A program made the position numbers and the translations under genes. Positions 18,648 through 28,200 of a stretch of 64,000 nucleotides of DNA are shown here, piece by piece. Every line of letters starts with the position of its first letter. Positions within the stretch are counted from its first letter, which is position 1. The notes below the pieces were generated by a model. The model was not told where the DNA came from. It saw only the letters and a list, made by a program, of their open reading frames with translations, and searched no databases. Source of the DNA: Cellulomonas fimi (GTDB lineage: Bacteria; Actinomycetota; Actinomycetes; Actinomycetales; Cellulomonadaceae). The stretch spans positions 1 through 64,000 of the forward strand of contig NZ_JABCJJ010000015.1 of NCBI RefSeq assembly GCF_012952065.1. Reading direction: 5' to 3'.

Positions 18648-18886
18648 GGCTGCCTCCCGACACCGAGCACGGCACGTGCCGGATCGTCACGCTACTCGCG
18701 GCGTGCCCGCGGGACCAGAGCCCGCTGGAGCCGCGCAGCACTCACTGGGTCGCGATCCTCGCAGCCGCACGTGGTGCGCCTGCGACGGGTGGGTCGACAG
18801 GGATTCGCAGGAGTCGCCAACGTTCACATGAGTCACTCGCGCGGCTGTCCGGATCGTGCAGACGTGGTGGCTGTCCCCTCACACAA
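18648..18886. other. Intergenic region carrying one arm of a 16-bp inverted repeat
   Basis: This 239-base spacer holds GTCACTCGCGCGGCTG at 18832-18847, the left arm of the inverted repeat that brackets the AbiEi/DUF559 gene. Nothing else is recognised. Confidence 0.5.
18832..18847 (+). repeat. Left arm of inverted repeat flanking the AbiEi/DUF559 gene
   Basis: GTCACTCGCGCGGCTG is the exact reverse complement of 19848-19863. A third copy with one mismatch lies at 19918-19933 in the same orientation as this one. Confidence 0.7.
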
Positions 18887-19738
18887 TCAGCCCTGGGCGG
18901 TCAGGACCGCCTGGACCGCCCGCACCACCATCGACGGAGAGCGCATGACGTCCTCGTACGTGAATCGGAGGACGAGGTAGCCCTGACGGACCAGCTCCCT
19001 GTCGCGGCGCCTGTCCTCCCGGTACTCGGCCCGGCCCGAGTGGTAGGCGAAGCCGTCGAGCTCCACGACGACCCTGCCCTCGACGACGAGATCCACCCAG
19101 CCGACTCCGGCGATCCGCACGCCTGGCTCGACGCGCAGCCCCGCCTGCATGAGCGCCAGCCGCGCGACGGTCTCGATCGGTGACTGGCTGCGTGCGTCAG
19201 CTTGCCGTAGCGCCAGGCGAGCCCCGACCTGACGAGGCCCGCGCACGCGCGCGGCGATCTCCTCGACCGTGACGAGCCGTCCGGCAAGGGCTGAGTCGAT
19301 CGCCACGATCGCGTCGACCGGCCCACGGCACGACAGCATGCGCGCAAGGGCGTCCGGCACGCTCACGAGCGGGCGAGAGCCGTCACCGACCGTCTCGACC
19401 CCGTCCTCCCGATGAAGGACCGCCGGCCACTCCCTCCGCGCGGGTGACGCCGTCCTTCCCCTGGACCGGGGGACGGTCAGATGCGGGGCACTGGCAGGCG
19501 TCAGCACGGGGAGTCCGTGCAATGACGCGGCAGTCACGCAGGTCACACGCGCGCGGTGGACGCATGCCGTGAGCAGGTTCGGATCGATCCCGGGAAGCGC
19601 GTAGACACCCGGGGCGACCTTGACGACGGATCCACGCTCGACCGCTCGCAGCAGGTCGCGTGCCTGCGCCGAGGAGGTGACGAGCTGGGATCGTCGCGCC
19701 ATGCCGCCCGATCGCTCGAGACTGTCCACCACATCCAT
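18887..19738 (-). CDS. AbiEi-type antitoxin N-terminus fused to DUF559 endonuclease-like domain
   Basis: About 283 residues. The N-terminus (1-70) resembles the AbiEi/transcription-factor domain of type IV toxin-antitoxin proteins (ARRSQLVTSSAQARDLLRAV, then VAPGVYALPG). The C-terminus (about 190-283) is a DUF559/Vsr-like PD-(D/E)XK fold with VDLVVEGRVVVELDGFAYHSG and RDRELVRQGYLVLRFTYEDV. Proteins of this layout are common in actinobacteria and their role is unproven; DNA damage or phage-linked functions are speculation. No AbiEii toxin gene is adjacent. The start was taken at ATG 19738, without a clear Shine-Dalgarno; ATG 19702 is possible. Exact 16-bp inverted repeats flank the gene. Confidence 0.75.
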   Translation of the reverse strand: MDVVDSLERSGGMARRSQLVTSSAQARDLLRAVERGSVVKVAPGVYALPGIDPNLLTACVHRARVTCVTAASLHGLPVLTPASAPHLTVPRSRGRTASPARREWPAVLHREDGVETVGDGSRPLVSVPDALARMLSCRGPVDAIVAIDSALAGRLVTVEEIAARVRGPRQVGARLALRQADARSQSPIETVARLALMQAGLRVEPGVRIAGVGWVDLVVEGRVVVELDGFAYHSGRAEYREDRRRDRELVRQGYLVLRFTYEDVMRSPSMVVRAVQAVLTAQG

Positions 19739-19847
19739 CCGGGAACGGTCTGACGCCGCGCCTGTGCCGCTCCCCCGCACGGACCCGTGCTGTGGACGCG
19801 CATGGCCGGGCCTGCCCTGGGGACGCCCGCGGTCCCTGTGATCCTCC

Positions 19848-19863
19848 CAGCCGCGCGAGTGAC
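19848..19863 (-). repeat. Right arm of inverted repeat flanking the AbiEi/DUF559 gene
   Basis: CAGCCGCGCGAGTGAC is the reverse complement of 18832-18847. Together they enclose 1032 bases containing only this gene. Confidence 0.7.
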
Positions 19864-19959
19864 AGGAGGTGCCCCCGTGACCCGCGCGACGCACCACGGG
19901 CCTCGCGAGCCCCACGCGTCACACGCGCGGCTGTGAGGGCCGGGCGAGCGACCCCGGGG

Positions 19960-20637
19960 TCAGGCCAGCTTCGGCAGCGCCCTGCGCAGCCCGCGCGCCG
20001 CCTGCGCGATCCGCTGCTCGTTCTCGATGAGCGCGAACCGCACGAACCCTTCGCCCCCGGGCCCGAACCCCACACCGGGCGACACCGCCACGTCGGCCTC
20101 GCGCACGAGGTGCGTCGCGAGGACGACGACGCGCGGCTTGGGCCAGCCGAGGTCCCACGCCTCCATGACGCGGTCGACGTACCCCGCGCCGTCGGACCCG
20201 TCGCCGATCGGCACCTGCCGCGTGTCCGCCCCCGCGAAGTACGGCCCCCAGATGTGGATCGGGTAGCTGGGCGTCGGCACGATGGCGGCGTCCCCCGGCT
20301 GCAGCAGCACCCACATGAGGTGGCTGAAACCCTCCTTGGCGCCGATCGTCGAGAGCACCTCGGTCTCGGGGTCGAGCACGACGCCGAACGACCGCTGGTA
20401 GTGGTCCGCCACAGCCTGGCGGAGCTTGGGGATCCCGCGCGACGACGAGTAGCGGTGGTTGCGCGTGTTGTGGGCCGCCTCGGCGAGCTTCTGGACCGCG
20501 ATGGCGGGCGACGGGAGGTCGGGGTTGCCGAACCCGAGGTCGACGACGTCGCGACCCGCGCGCCTGGCCTCGAGCTTGAGCCCGTCGATGATCGTGAACA
20601 CGTACGGCGGCAGGCCGGGGATGCGGCGGAACCCCAT
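19960..20637 (-). pseudogene. Class I/II aminotransferase with large in-frame internal deletion
   Basis: 225 residues, where this family has about 400. Residues 1-173 match the N-terminal half of an alanine-type aminotransferase: GFRRIPGLPPYVF, LGFGNPDLPSP, RYSSSRGIPKLRQAV, IGAKEGFSHLMW, TPSYPIH. The sequence then jumps from PKPRVVVL to ATHLVREADVAVSPGVGFG, the C-terminal domain. Missing is the whole stretch with the PHNPT loop, the cofactor Tyr and the SKSFSMAGWR-type segment with the PLP lysine, roughly 150 codons. The junction is at about 20118 and keeps frame. Without the lysine the product cannot act as an aminotransferase. ATG 20637 is the family start. It is divergent from pncA. Confidence 0.85.
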
Positions 20638-20738
20638 AAGCCGACGCCAGCGCCCTGCGCGCCGCCGCCGGCCGGGACCTGGCAGGCTGGGGTCCAGCCC
20701 GGCCTCTGGTTCCCGGCACGTCATCGAGGAGGTCTCCC

Positions 20739-21368
20739 GTGAGCAACCCCGACGAGCACGCAGGCGCCGCGCCCCCGCGTGAGCCGAGCCGTCGCGCGCT
20801 GGTCGTCGTCGACGTCCAGCCCACCTTCTGCGAGGGCGGCGCGCTGCCGGTCGAGGGCGGAAACGCCGTCGCCGGGCGCATCGCCGCCTACGCGGCCGAG
20901 CACCGCACCCGCTACGACCTGGTCGTGACGACGCAGGACTGGCACGTCGACCCCGGCCCGCACTTCGCGGTCCCGCCTGCGGAGCCGGACTTCGTCGACA
21001 CGTGGCCGCCGCACGGCGTCGCGGGGACGGAGGAGGCCGAGCTGCACCCCGCGCTCTCCGAGCTGTTCCCCGACGCGAGCGTCCGCAAGGGCGAGCACCA
21101 GGCCGCCTACTCGGGCTTCGAGGGGGTCGACGGCGAGGGCCGCTCGCTGGAGACGATCCTGGCCGAGGGCGGGATCACGGCGGTCGACGTCGTGGGCATC
21201 GCGGAGTCGCACTGCGTCCGCGCGACCACGCTCGACGCCCTCGGGGCAGGCCTCCGAGCCCGCGTGCTCACCGACCTCACGGTGCCGGTCACCCCCGAGC
21301 AGGGCGCTGCCGCACGCGAGGCGATGGCGGCTGCGGGCGCGGAGCTGGTGGCGTCAGACGCCGTCTGA
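20739..21368 (+). CDS. pncA: Nicotinamidase (isochorismatase family)
   Basis: 209 residues. It hydrolyses nicotinamide to nicotinate for NAD salvage in the cytosol. The catalytic triad is visible as Asp25 in VVVDVQPTF, Lys117 in VRKGEHQ and Cys159 in SHCVRATTLDA. Asp67, His69 and His75 of QDWHVDPGPHF are the metal ligands. GTG 20739 follows GAGGAGG 6 bases upstream, a strong ribosome-binding site. It is the divergent neighbour of the deleted aminotransferase and runs convergently to rsmI with a 12-base gap. In mycobacteria the same enzyme activates pyrazinamide. Confidence 0.93.
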   Translation: MSNPDEHAGAAPPREPSRRALVVVDVQPTFCEGGALPVEGGNAVAGRIAAYAAEHRTRYDLVVTTQDWHVDPGPHFAVPPAEPDFVDTWPPHGVAGTEEAELHPALSELFPDASVRKGEHQAAYSGFEGVDGEGRSLETILAEGGITAVDVVGIAESHCVRATTLDALGAGLRARVLTDLTVPVTPEQGAAAREAMAAAGAELVASDAV

Positions 21369-21380
21369 CCCCGGAGAACG

Positions 21381-22220
21381 TCACCCTCGGCGTCGCGCGA
21401 TCGCTGCGGCGTAGAGCTCGCGCTTGCCGACGCCGGCGGCCTCCGCGACCTCCGCGACCGCGTCCTTGAGCCGCTCGCCCCCGTCCGCACGCGCGAGGAC
21501 CTCGTCGACGACGTCGCCCACCGAGCGTGTCCGCGCCGGCGCGCCGCCGACGACGACCGCGATCTCCCCCCGCACCTCGCCCGCGTCGGCCCAGGCCGCG
21601 AGCTCCCCGAGCCGGAGCCGGACGACCTCCTCGTAGGTCTTCGTCAGCTCGCGGCACACCGCCGCGGGCCGGTCCGCACCGAACGCCTCGGCCATGGCCG
21701 CGAGCGTGCCCGCGAGCCGGTGCGGGGCCTCGAAGAACACGATCGTCCGGCGCTCGTCGGCCAGCTCGGCGAACGCCCGGGCCCGCTCCCCCGACTTGCG
21801 CGGCGGAAAACCCTCGAAGCAGAACCGGTCGGTCGGCAGCCCGGACAGCGCGAGCGCGGTGAGCACCGCGCTCGGCCCAGGAGCAGCCGTCACCGGCACG
21901 CCGGCCTCGACCGCAGCCGCCACCACGCGGAAGCCGGGGTCCGAGATCGCGGGCATCCCGGCGTCGGTCACCACGAGCACCGTCCCGCCGCCACGCACGA
22001 CGTCGAGCAGCTCCTGCGCGCGGGCCGTCTCGTTGTGCTCGTGGTAGCTGACGACGCGCCCGCCGACCCGCACGCCCATCCGCGTCGCGAGCGCGTGCAG
22101 GCGCCGGGTGTCCTCGGCGGCGACGACGTCCGCCTCCGCCAAGAGCCGACGCAGTCGCAGCGAGGCGTCCTCGACGTCGCCGATCGGCGTGGCAGCGAGC
22201 ACGAGACGGCCGGCGGTCAT
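21381..22220 (-). CDS. rsmI: 16S rRNA (cytidine1402-2'-O)-methyltransferase
   Basis: 279 residues of the tetrapyrrole-methylase superfamily. RsmI methylates the ribose of C1402 in the 30S decoding centre using SAM. Typical segments are LATPIGDVEDAS, VAAEDTRR, SYHEHNE, GGTVLVVTDAGMPAISDPG, TAAPGPSAVLTALALSGL, FEGFPPRK and FFEAPHR. ATG 22220 is the family start. The gene is divergent from pmt across 87 bases, an arrangement also present in Mycobacterium (Rv1003/Rv1002c). Confidence 0.95.
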   Translation of the reverse strand: MTAGRLVLAATPIGDVEDASLRLRRLLAEADVVAAEDTRRLHALATRMGVRVGGRVVSYHEHNETARAQELLDVVRGGGTVLVVTDAGMPAISDPGFRVVAAAVEAGVPVTAAPGPSAVLTALALSGLPTDRFCFEGFPPRKSGERARAFAELADERRTIVFFEAPHRLAGTLAAMAEAFGADRPAAVCRELTKTYEEVVRLRLGELAAWADAGEVRGEIAVVVGGAPARTRSVGDVVDEVLARADGGERLKDAVAEVAEAAGVGKRELYAAAIARRRG

Positions 22221-22295
22221 GGACGCCAGCCTGCCACGGGGCTCCGGCCGCCGGTCGCGCGAGGGCCGCCCGAGGGTCCGTCCAGGACCCGCACC

Positions 22296-22301
22296 TACGA
22301 T
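22296..22301 (+). promoter_or_regulatory. -10 element of a leaderless pmt promoter
   Basis: TACGAT, six bases, then GTG. Transcription would start on the GTG. It is the clearest example of the leaderless pattern and fixes the pmt start. Confidence 0.5.
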
Positions 22302-22307
22302 GACCGC

Positions 22308-23999
22308 GTGACGACGAGCCCGACCCCGGACGGCGACCGCCGCCCCTCCGGTGGGACGGGGCCGGCGCTGTGGCCGACGATCGAGCGCGACGGACCGGTC
22401 GCGACGGCGCTCACCCCGGCCGAGCGCGAGCCGACCGAGACCCGCCTCCTGCGTCGCCTGCTCGGCGACGCGACCCTGCGCCTGGGGACGACGCCGCGCG
22501 ACCGCCTCTGGGGCTGGCTCGGTCCCCTGCTGGTCATGGTGCTCGCGGCCGTCGCGCGGTTCCCGGCCCTCGGCCGGCCGGCCGAGCTCGTGTTCGACGA
22601 GACCTACTACGTCAAGCAGGCGTACACGCTGCTGCGCGTCGGCTACGAGGCGCGCTGGCCGGAGGACCCGAACCCCGGCTTCGAGGCCGGGAACCTCGAC
22701 ACGTTCCTGCCACAGGCCGAGTACGCGGTGCACCCGCCGGTCGGCAAGTGGCTGATCGCGCTCGGCATGGAGGTCGCCGGCCCGGCGAGCTCGGTCGGCT
22801 GGCGGCTCGCGGCGGCCGTCGTCGGCACCCTGAGCGTGCTCGTGCTCGCCCGCATCGCGCGCCGCCTCTTCGCGTCGACCCTGCTCGGCACGCTCGCCGG
22901 CGGCCTCCTCGCGGTCGACGGCGCCGCCATCGTGCACTCCCGTACCGGGCTGCTCGACGGCTTCCTGATGTTCTTCGCGCTCGCCGCGTTCGGGGCGCTG
23001 CTGATCGACCGCGAGCAGGCCCGACGCCGCCTCGCGGCCCGGGCGGCGCAGCGCCTCGACGCGGGGCACGGCCTGGGCGGCTGGGGACCACGGCTCGGGT
23101 TCCGCGGGTGGCGCCTCACGGCGGGGCTGCTGCTCGGGCTCGCGATCGGGACCAAGTGGTCGGGTCTGTACTTCCTCGCCGTCTTCGGCCTGCTCACGGT
23201 GCTGTGGGACGTGACCGCGCGCCGCGCCGTCGGGGTGGACCGGTGGTTGCCCGCCGGGGTGCTGCGCGACGGCGTCCCCGCCTTCCTCGGGCTCGTCCCC
23301 GTGGCCGCGGCCACCTACGTGGCGAGCTGGTTCAGCTGGTTCCGCTCGCCGGGCGCCTACCTCCGCGACTGGGCCGCGGGCAACCCGGGCGAGGGCGTGA
23401 CGTGGCTCCCCGAGTCGCTCCGGTCGCTGTGGCAGTACCACCTGGAGATGTGGCAGTTCCACAACAACCTCACCAGCGAGCACGCCTACGCCGCGCACCC
23501 CCTGGGGTGGATCGTCCAGTGGCGGCCGACGTCGTTCTTCTACGACACGCCCGTGCCCGCGAACGCCGCGTGCGGTGCCGACCGCTGCTCGCAGGCGATC
23601 ACCTCGATCGGCAACCCCATCCTGTGGTGGGCCGGGGCGGTCGCTTTGGTCGCGCTCGTGTGGTGGCTGATCCGTGACCGGGACTGGCGCGCGGGCGCGA
23701 TCCTCGCCGGGATCGCCGCCGGATACCTGCCGTGGTTCGCCTACGCGCACCGCACGATCTTCACGTTCTACGCGATCGCGTTCCTGCCCTGGGTCGTGCT
23801 CGCCGTGGTCTACGCCGTGGGCCGGCTGCTCGACCGCGCGCGTGCCGACCCGGCCCGCCGACGCCGGGCCGTGGGGCTGGTGGCCGGCTTCCTCGGCGTC
23901 GTCGCTGCCGTCAGCGTGTTCTTCTACCCGATCTGGACCGCGCAGGTCGTGCCGTACTGGTTCTGGCGGCTCCACATGTGGCTCATCACCTGGGTGTGA
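22308..23999 (+). CDS. pmt: Polyprenol-phosphate-mannose--protein mannosyltransferase
   Basis: 563 residues, a GT39 integral membrane enzyme that transfers mannose from polyprenyl-phosphomannose to Ser/Thr of exported proteins. After a cytoplasmic N-terminus of about 70 residues come roughly ten membrane helices. The first large external loop has VFDETYYVKQA with the catalytic Asp-Glu pair (97-98), followed by HPPVGKW and HSRTGLLDGF; the C-terminal part has GYLPWFAYAHRTIFTFYAI. GTG 22308 is set by the leaderless -10 TACGAT. Divergent rsmI is the conserved neighbour. Secreted glycosidases and Ala/Thr-rich lipoproteins in this genome are plausible substrates. Confidence 0.93.
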   Translation: MTTSPTPDGDRRPSGGTGPALWPTIERDGPVATALTPAEREPTETRLLRRLLGDATLRLGTTPRDRLWGWLGPLLVMVLAAVARFPALGRPAELVFDETYYVKQAYTLLRVGYEARWPEDPNPGFEAGNLDTFLPQAEYAVHPPVGKWLIALGMEVAGPASSVGWRLAAAVVGTLSVLVLARIARRLFASTLLGTLAGGLLAVDGAAIVHSRTGLLDGFLMFFALAAFGALLIDREQARRRLAARAAQRLDAGHGLGGWGPRLGFRGWRLTAGLLLGLAIGTKWSGLYFLAVFGLLTVLWDVTARRAVGVDRWLPAGVLRDGVPAFLGLVPVAAATYVASWFSWFRSPGAYLRDWAAGNPGEGVTWLPESLRSLWQYHLEMWQFHNNLTSEHAYAAHPLGWIVQWRPTSFFYDTPVPANAACGADRCSQAITSIGNPILWWAGAVALVALVWWLIRDRDWRAGAILAGIAAGYLPWFAYAHRTIFTFYAIAFLPWVVLAVVYAVGRLLDRARADPARRRRAVGLVAGFLGVVAAVSVFFYPIWTAQVVPYWFWRLHMWLITWV

Positions 24000-24096
24000 G
24001 CCCGTCGACCTGCGGGCCGGCGGGCCAGGCGAACCCGTCGGCGTCCCAGCGGCGCAGGTGGTCCGCGACGCGCCGGCCGGGCGGGGCCGGGCGGGG

Positions 24097-24597
24097 TCAG
24101 GCGCCCGGGCGTTCCTCGCGCGTCGCCGAACGCGCCGGGCCGACCGACTCGAGGCCACCCTGGATCGCGAGCGCGATGTCGCGCAGGTGGGCGACCTGCT
24201 CGGGCGTGAGCGGGTCGAACACGCCGGCGTGCACCGTCTCGACGTGCCCCGGCGCCGCCGCGACGAGCACCTCCCAGCCGAGGTCGGTGAGCACCGCGAC
24301 GTGACCGCGGCCGTCGGTGGCGTGCCGCTCACGGCGCACCCAGCCGGCCTCCTCGAGCCGAGCGACCGCGTGCGACGTGCGCGACGCCGACGCGTTGAGC
24401 ACGCCGGCGAGCTGACTCATGCGCAGCGACCGGCCGTCGGCCTCCGAGAGCATCGCCAGCACCATGTAGTACGCGTGCGGCATGCCCGAGGCCTGCTGGA
24501 GCTGCCGGTCGAGCACGGCCTGCAGCGTCCCCGTCATCCCGATGAGGGCGCGCCAAGCCTCCTGCTGCTCTGCGTTCAACCACCGGGTCTCGGTCAC
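24097..24597 (-). CDS. MarR family transcriptional regulator
   Basis: 166 residues with a MarR winged helix: ASGMPHAYYMVLAMLSEADGRSLRMSQLAG, ASASRTSHAVARLEEAGWVRR (recognition helix) and DGRGHVAVLTDLGWE (wing). GTG 24597 lies 6 bases after TACGAT, predicting a leaderless transcript; upstream codons in the same frame lack conservation. The neighbour in the same direction is a small YdhR-like monooxygenase, which it might control, though a GC-rich hairpin lies between. The ligand is unknown. Confidence 0.88.
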   Translation of the reverse strand: MTETRWLNAEQQEAWRALIGMTGTLQAVLDRQLQQASGMPHAYYMVLAMLSEADGRSLRMSQLAGVLNASASRTSHAVARLEEAGWVRRERHATDGRGHVAVLTDLGWEVLVAAAPGHVETVHAGVFDPLTPEQVAHLRDIALAIQGGLESVGPARSATREERPGA

Positions 24598-24612
24598 GGC
24601 GACATCGTAGGG

Positions 24613-24633
24613 GCGGCCGCTGCGGGCGGCCGC
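24613..24633 (-). terminator. GC hairpin between the YdhR-like and MarR genes
   Basis: GCGGCCGC-TGCGG-GCGGCCGC can form an 8-bp stem with a 5-base loop. It lies 89 bases past the YdhR-like stop and just upstream of the MarR promoter. It may end the upstream transcript; each arm is itself palindromic, so it could also be a binding site. Confidence 0.35.
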
Positions 24634-24721
24634 TCCCACGCGACGTGCCGAGGGAAAGCCCCGTCGCCCCGAGGAGGACTCGAGGTTGCTCACGCGTCCC
24701 GGCATCCCGACCGGCCGGGCG

Positions 24722-25057
24722 TCATCGCGCTGCGGCGCTTCCCACGCCGTCCGCGACGACCTGGCCGACGACGTTGTCGACGAACACGGGGCTGTCGAAG
24801 TAGGTCACGGTCGGGTCGGTGCCGTACTTCGCGCGCACGAAGGTGCGCCACGCGTCGGTGTACAGCGCCTCTGCCGCCGTTCGCGACTCCCACAGGTAGA
24901 CGCCGCCCGCCGTCCGTCCGTCCTCGGAGAGCGTGTAGTGCTTGCGTACCAGGCCGTCGACGCCCTGGTACGTGGGTGCCGTGCTGAGGAAGATGTCGCG
25001 GCCCCGCTCGGGCGTGATCGGTTCCGGCAGGACGAAGGCGGTCACGGCGATGATCAT
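24722..25057 (-). CDS. YdhR-like small monooxygenase-fold protein
   Basis: 111 residues. The start MIIAVTAFVLPEPIT, then FLSTAPTYQGVDGLVRKHYTLSEDG, GGVYLWESRTAAEALYTDAW and PTVTYFDSPVFVDN, match the ferredoxin-like YdhR / antibiotic biosynthesis monooxygenase group, which act as dimers on aromatic or quinone-like substrates without cofactor. No substrate can be assigned. ATG 25057 has AGGAG 7 bases upstream. It sits just downstream of the restriction-modification operon and shares its direction, but 143 bases separate them. Confidence 0.75.
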   Translation of the reverse strand: MIIAVTAFVLPEPITPERGRDIFLSTAPTYQGVDGLVRKHYTLSEDGRTAGGVYLWESRTAAEALYTDAWRTFVRAKYGTDPTVTYFDSPVFVDNVVGQVVADGVGSAAAR

Positions 25058-25200
25058 CGGCAGCTCCTGTCGGACGGCGCGTGTGGACGTGACGCCAAAC
25101 CTGCCAGAGATCGCGGCGCGAGGCGGCGGATCGCTACGGTCGGCCCTGGGGGCGACTGTCCTCCACGAGGGACACGCGTCGAGCACGGACGACCCGGTGG

Positions 25201-28200
25201 CTACACCAGGCCGACGAACCGTTCGAAGAAGACGGTCAGCCGCTGGAGCACGATCTGCTTCCTCTCGGAGTGGTTCGACCCCTGAGAGAACCGGGACAGG
25301 GGCGGAAGGATCGTGGTGACCGCGGTGCCGGTGGCTCTGATCGCACCGTCGCGGAAGGCGGTGTCGACGAACGCGCGAGTCGCCGCCGGCTTGAGCTGTT
25401 CTTCGGTGATGATCCGCTCGAGCTCGGCAGCACGCTTGGCCTCGATGTAGGTGCGCCAGTCAGCAGCGACGTCGTCGGTGATGGTGAGGTCGTCGACGAA
25501 CGTCTCGATGAGGTCCTTCTTGTTGCGCAGCGACGGGGAGGAGTCAATGGCCCGGTCGATGGTCGCCTTGATCTCCTTGTCCTCGCCGTCGCCGTGCGCG
25601 GCCCGGTACCGGACGACGAGCATGAGGATGTAGTCGACGTTGATCTCGACCTGCCTGATGAGCTCGATCTCGAAGACGACGTCGTCGTTGATCGACTCCT
25701 TCTCCGCGTCGGTGGCGCGGCGGAAGGACTGGTACAGGTCCAGGTACAAACTCTGGTAGTCCTGGAGGTCACGGTCGGACAGGATGCCCTGGCCGGCGAA
25801 GTCGTCGAACGAGGTCAGGATGTTGCGCAGGCGCAGGATCGCGCCGAACAGGGCGATGAACGCCTTCTGCGCGTCCTCCCCGACGATCGCCTGCCCGAGT
25901 GGGATCCGCTGCTGCAGCTCGGCGACCTTGTCGGCGTACTCGTCGAAGTACTCCTGGTAGGGCTTGAGGAGCACGATGCCGGTGGCGTCCTTGTTGCCGA
26001 ACAGGGCGATGGCGTCGTTGGTCTCGTCCTCCAGGTTCCTGAAGCTCACGATGTTCCCGTAGGTCTTGACCGAGTTCAGGATGCGGTTGGTACGCGAGTA
26101 GGCCTGGATCAAGCCGTGGGCGCGCAGGTTCTTGTCGACCCACAGGGTGTTGAGCGTGGTCGCGTCGAAACCGGTCAGGAACATGTTGACGACGATGACG
26201 AGATCGATCTCGCGGTTCTTCAGCCGCAGGGACAGGTCCTTGTAGTAGTTCTGGAACTTGTCGGCCGACGTGTCGAAGCTCGTGCCGAACATGTCGTTGT
26301 AGTCCTGGATCGCGTCCTCCAGGAAGTCCCGGGAGGACTTGTCCAGCCCATCGGTCTCGAACTCTTCCTCGTCGAGCAGGCCGTCCGGCTCGTCCTCGTT
26401 GGCCGCGTACGAGTAGATGAGCGCGACCTTCAGCCGCTGCGCCTCGGGCAGGTCGAGCTGCTGCAGCCCGAACTGGTTGTAGTAGATCTTGGCCGCCTCG
26501 ATCGACGCGGTCGCGAAGATGGAGTTGAACCCGGCCACCCGCTTGTCCGCGAGGCGGTAGGTCTCGTTGCGCTTCGTCTTCTGGTCGAAGTGCTCGCGGA
26601 TGTACTCCACGACCTTGCGCACCCGTTGCGGGGCGAGGAGCGCCTTGGCGGTGTCGATCGCGGACACCTGCTTGTCGACCACGGTGTCGGCCTGGCGGAC
26701 GGTGTTGACGTAGTCGATGCGGAACGGCAGCACGTTCTTGTCGTTGATCGCGTCCACGATCGTGTAGGTGTGCAGCTTCTCCCCGAAGGCCTGCGCGGTG
26801 GTGCGCAGCTGCACGTTGCCGCCCGACCCCGCATTGGCCGCGAAGATCGGCGTGCCGGTGAACCCGAACAGGTGATACCGCTTGAACGCCTTGGTGATCG
26901 CGGTGTGCATGTCCCCGAACTGGGAGCGGTGGCACTCGTCGAAGATGATCACCACGTGGCCCCCGAAGACCTCGTGCCCCTTGTTCTTGGCGATGAACGT
27001 CGAGAGCTTCTGGATCGTGGTGATGATGATCCGCGCCCCAGGGTCCTCCAACTGCCGCTTGAGCACCGCCGTCGAGGTGTTCGAGTTCGCGGCGCCCTTC
27101 TCGAAGCGGTCGTACTCGCGCATGGTCTGGTAGTCGAGGTCCTTGCGGTCGACGACGAACAGCACCTTGTCGACGTCGCCCAGCCTCGACGCCAGCTGCG
27201 CGGTCTTGAACGAGGTCAGGGTCTTGCCCGACCCGGTCGTGTGCCAGACGTACCCGCCGGCCGCCAGGGTGCCGAACTGCTTGTACGTCGTCGAGATCTC
27301 GATGCGGCTGAGGATCCGTTCCGTCGCGACGATCTGGTACGGACGCATGACCAGCAGCATCCGGTCCGCCGTCAGCACGCAGTACCTGGTGAGGATGTTC
27401 AGCAGCGTGTGCTTGGCGAAGAACGTGCGCGCGAACCCCGTCAGGTCGCCGATCGGCGCGTTGCTCGCGTCGGCCCACCACGAGGTGAACTCGAAGGAGC
27501 TCGACGTCTTCTTCTTCGCCCGCCTCGCCGCGGCCGTCTCGCTCAGGTGCTGGAAGCGCGTGGTGTTCGAGTAGTACTTCGTCAGGGTGCCGTTCGAGAT
27601 CACGAACAGCTGGACGTACTCGAACAGACCCGAGCCGGACCAGAACGAGTCGCGCTGGTAGCGGTCGATCTGGTTGAACGCCTCCCGGAGGTCCACCCCG
27701 CGTCGCTTGAGCTCGATGTGGACCATCGGCAGCCCGTTGACCAGGACCGTCACGTCGTACCGGTTCTCCCGGCGCTCGGCGGCGGTGGCGCCGGTCGAGG
27801 TGACCTCGTACTGGTTGACGACCTGGAGCCGGTTGTTGTGGATGTGCCGCTTGTCGAGCAGCGTGATGTTCTTCGTCGACCCGTCGTCACGCTTCAGCAG
27901 CTGGACGTGATCCTCCTGGATCCGGACCGTCTTCTCGACGATCCCGTCCTTGTCGCCCGCGATCGTCGTGGTGAAGAACCGTTCCCACTCCGCGTCCGAA
28001 AAGGCGATGTGGTTGAGCGCCTCGAGCTGCGTGCGGAGGTTCGCGACGAGCTGAGCCTCGGACGTGATCGGCAGGTGCTCGTACGCCTGCTCCCGAAGCA
28101 GCTCGATGAATGCCGCCTCGAGCTCCGACTCCGACTGGTACCCGTGCTCGGCGCGTTGGTCCGCGACGAACTCGGCGACGACCGTGCTCTCCGAGCTCAG

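Noticed and set aside
19877-19936. Plus-strand 19-codon ORF with strong AGGAGG and GTG start
   Set aside because: It leads to no plus-strand gene, overlaps a repeat copy, and its peptide shows no pattern; probably chance.
24000-24096. Possible coding remnant downstream of pmt
   Set aside because: A short minus-strand stretch reads like protein (ADHLRRWDADGFAWPAG) but has no start and is too short to assign.
25058-25200. Search for a second att site of a restriction-modification island
   Set aside because: No duplicate of the tRNA-Ala 3' end and no integrase gene was seen on either side.
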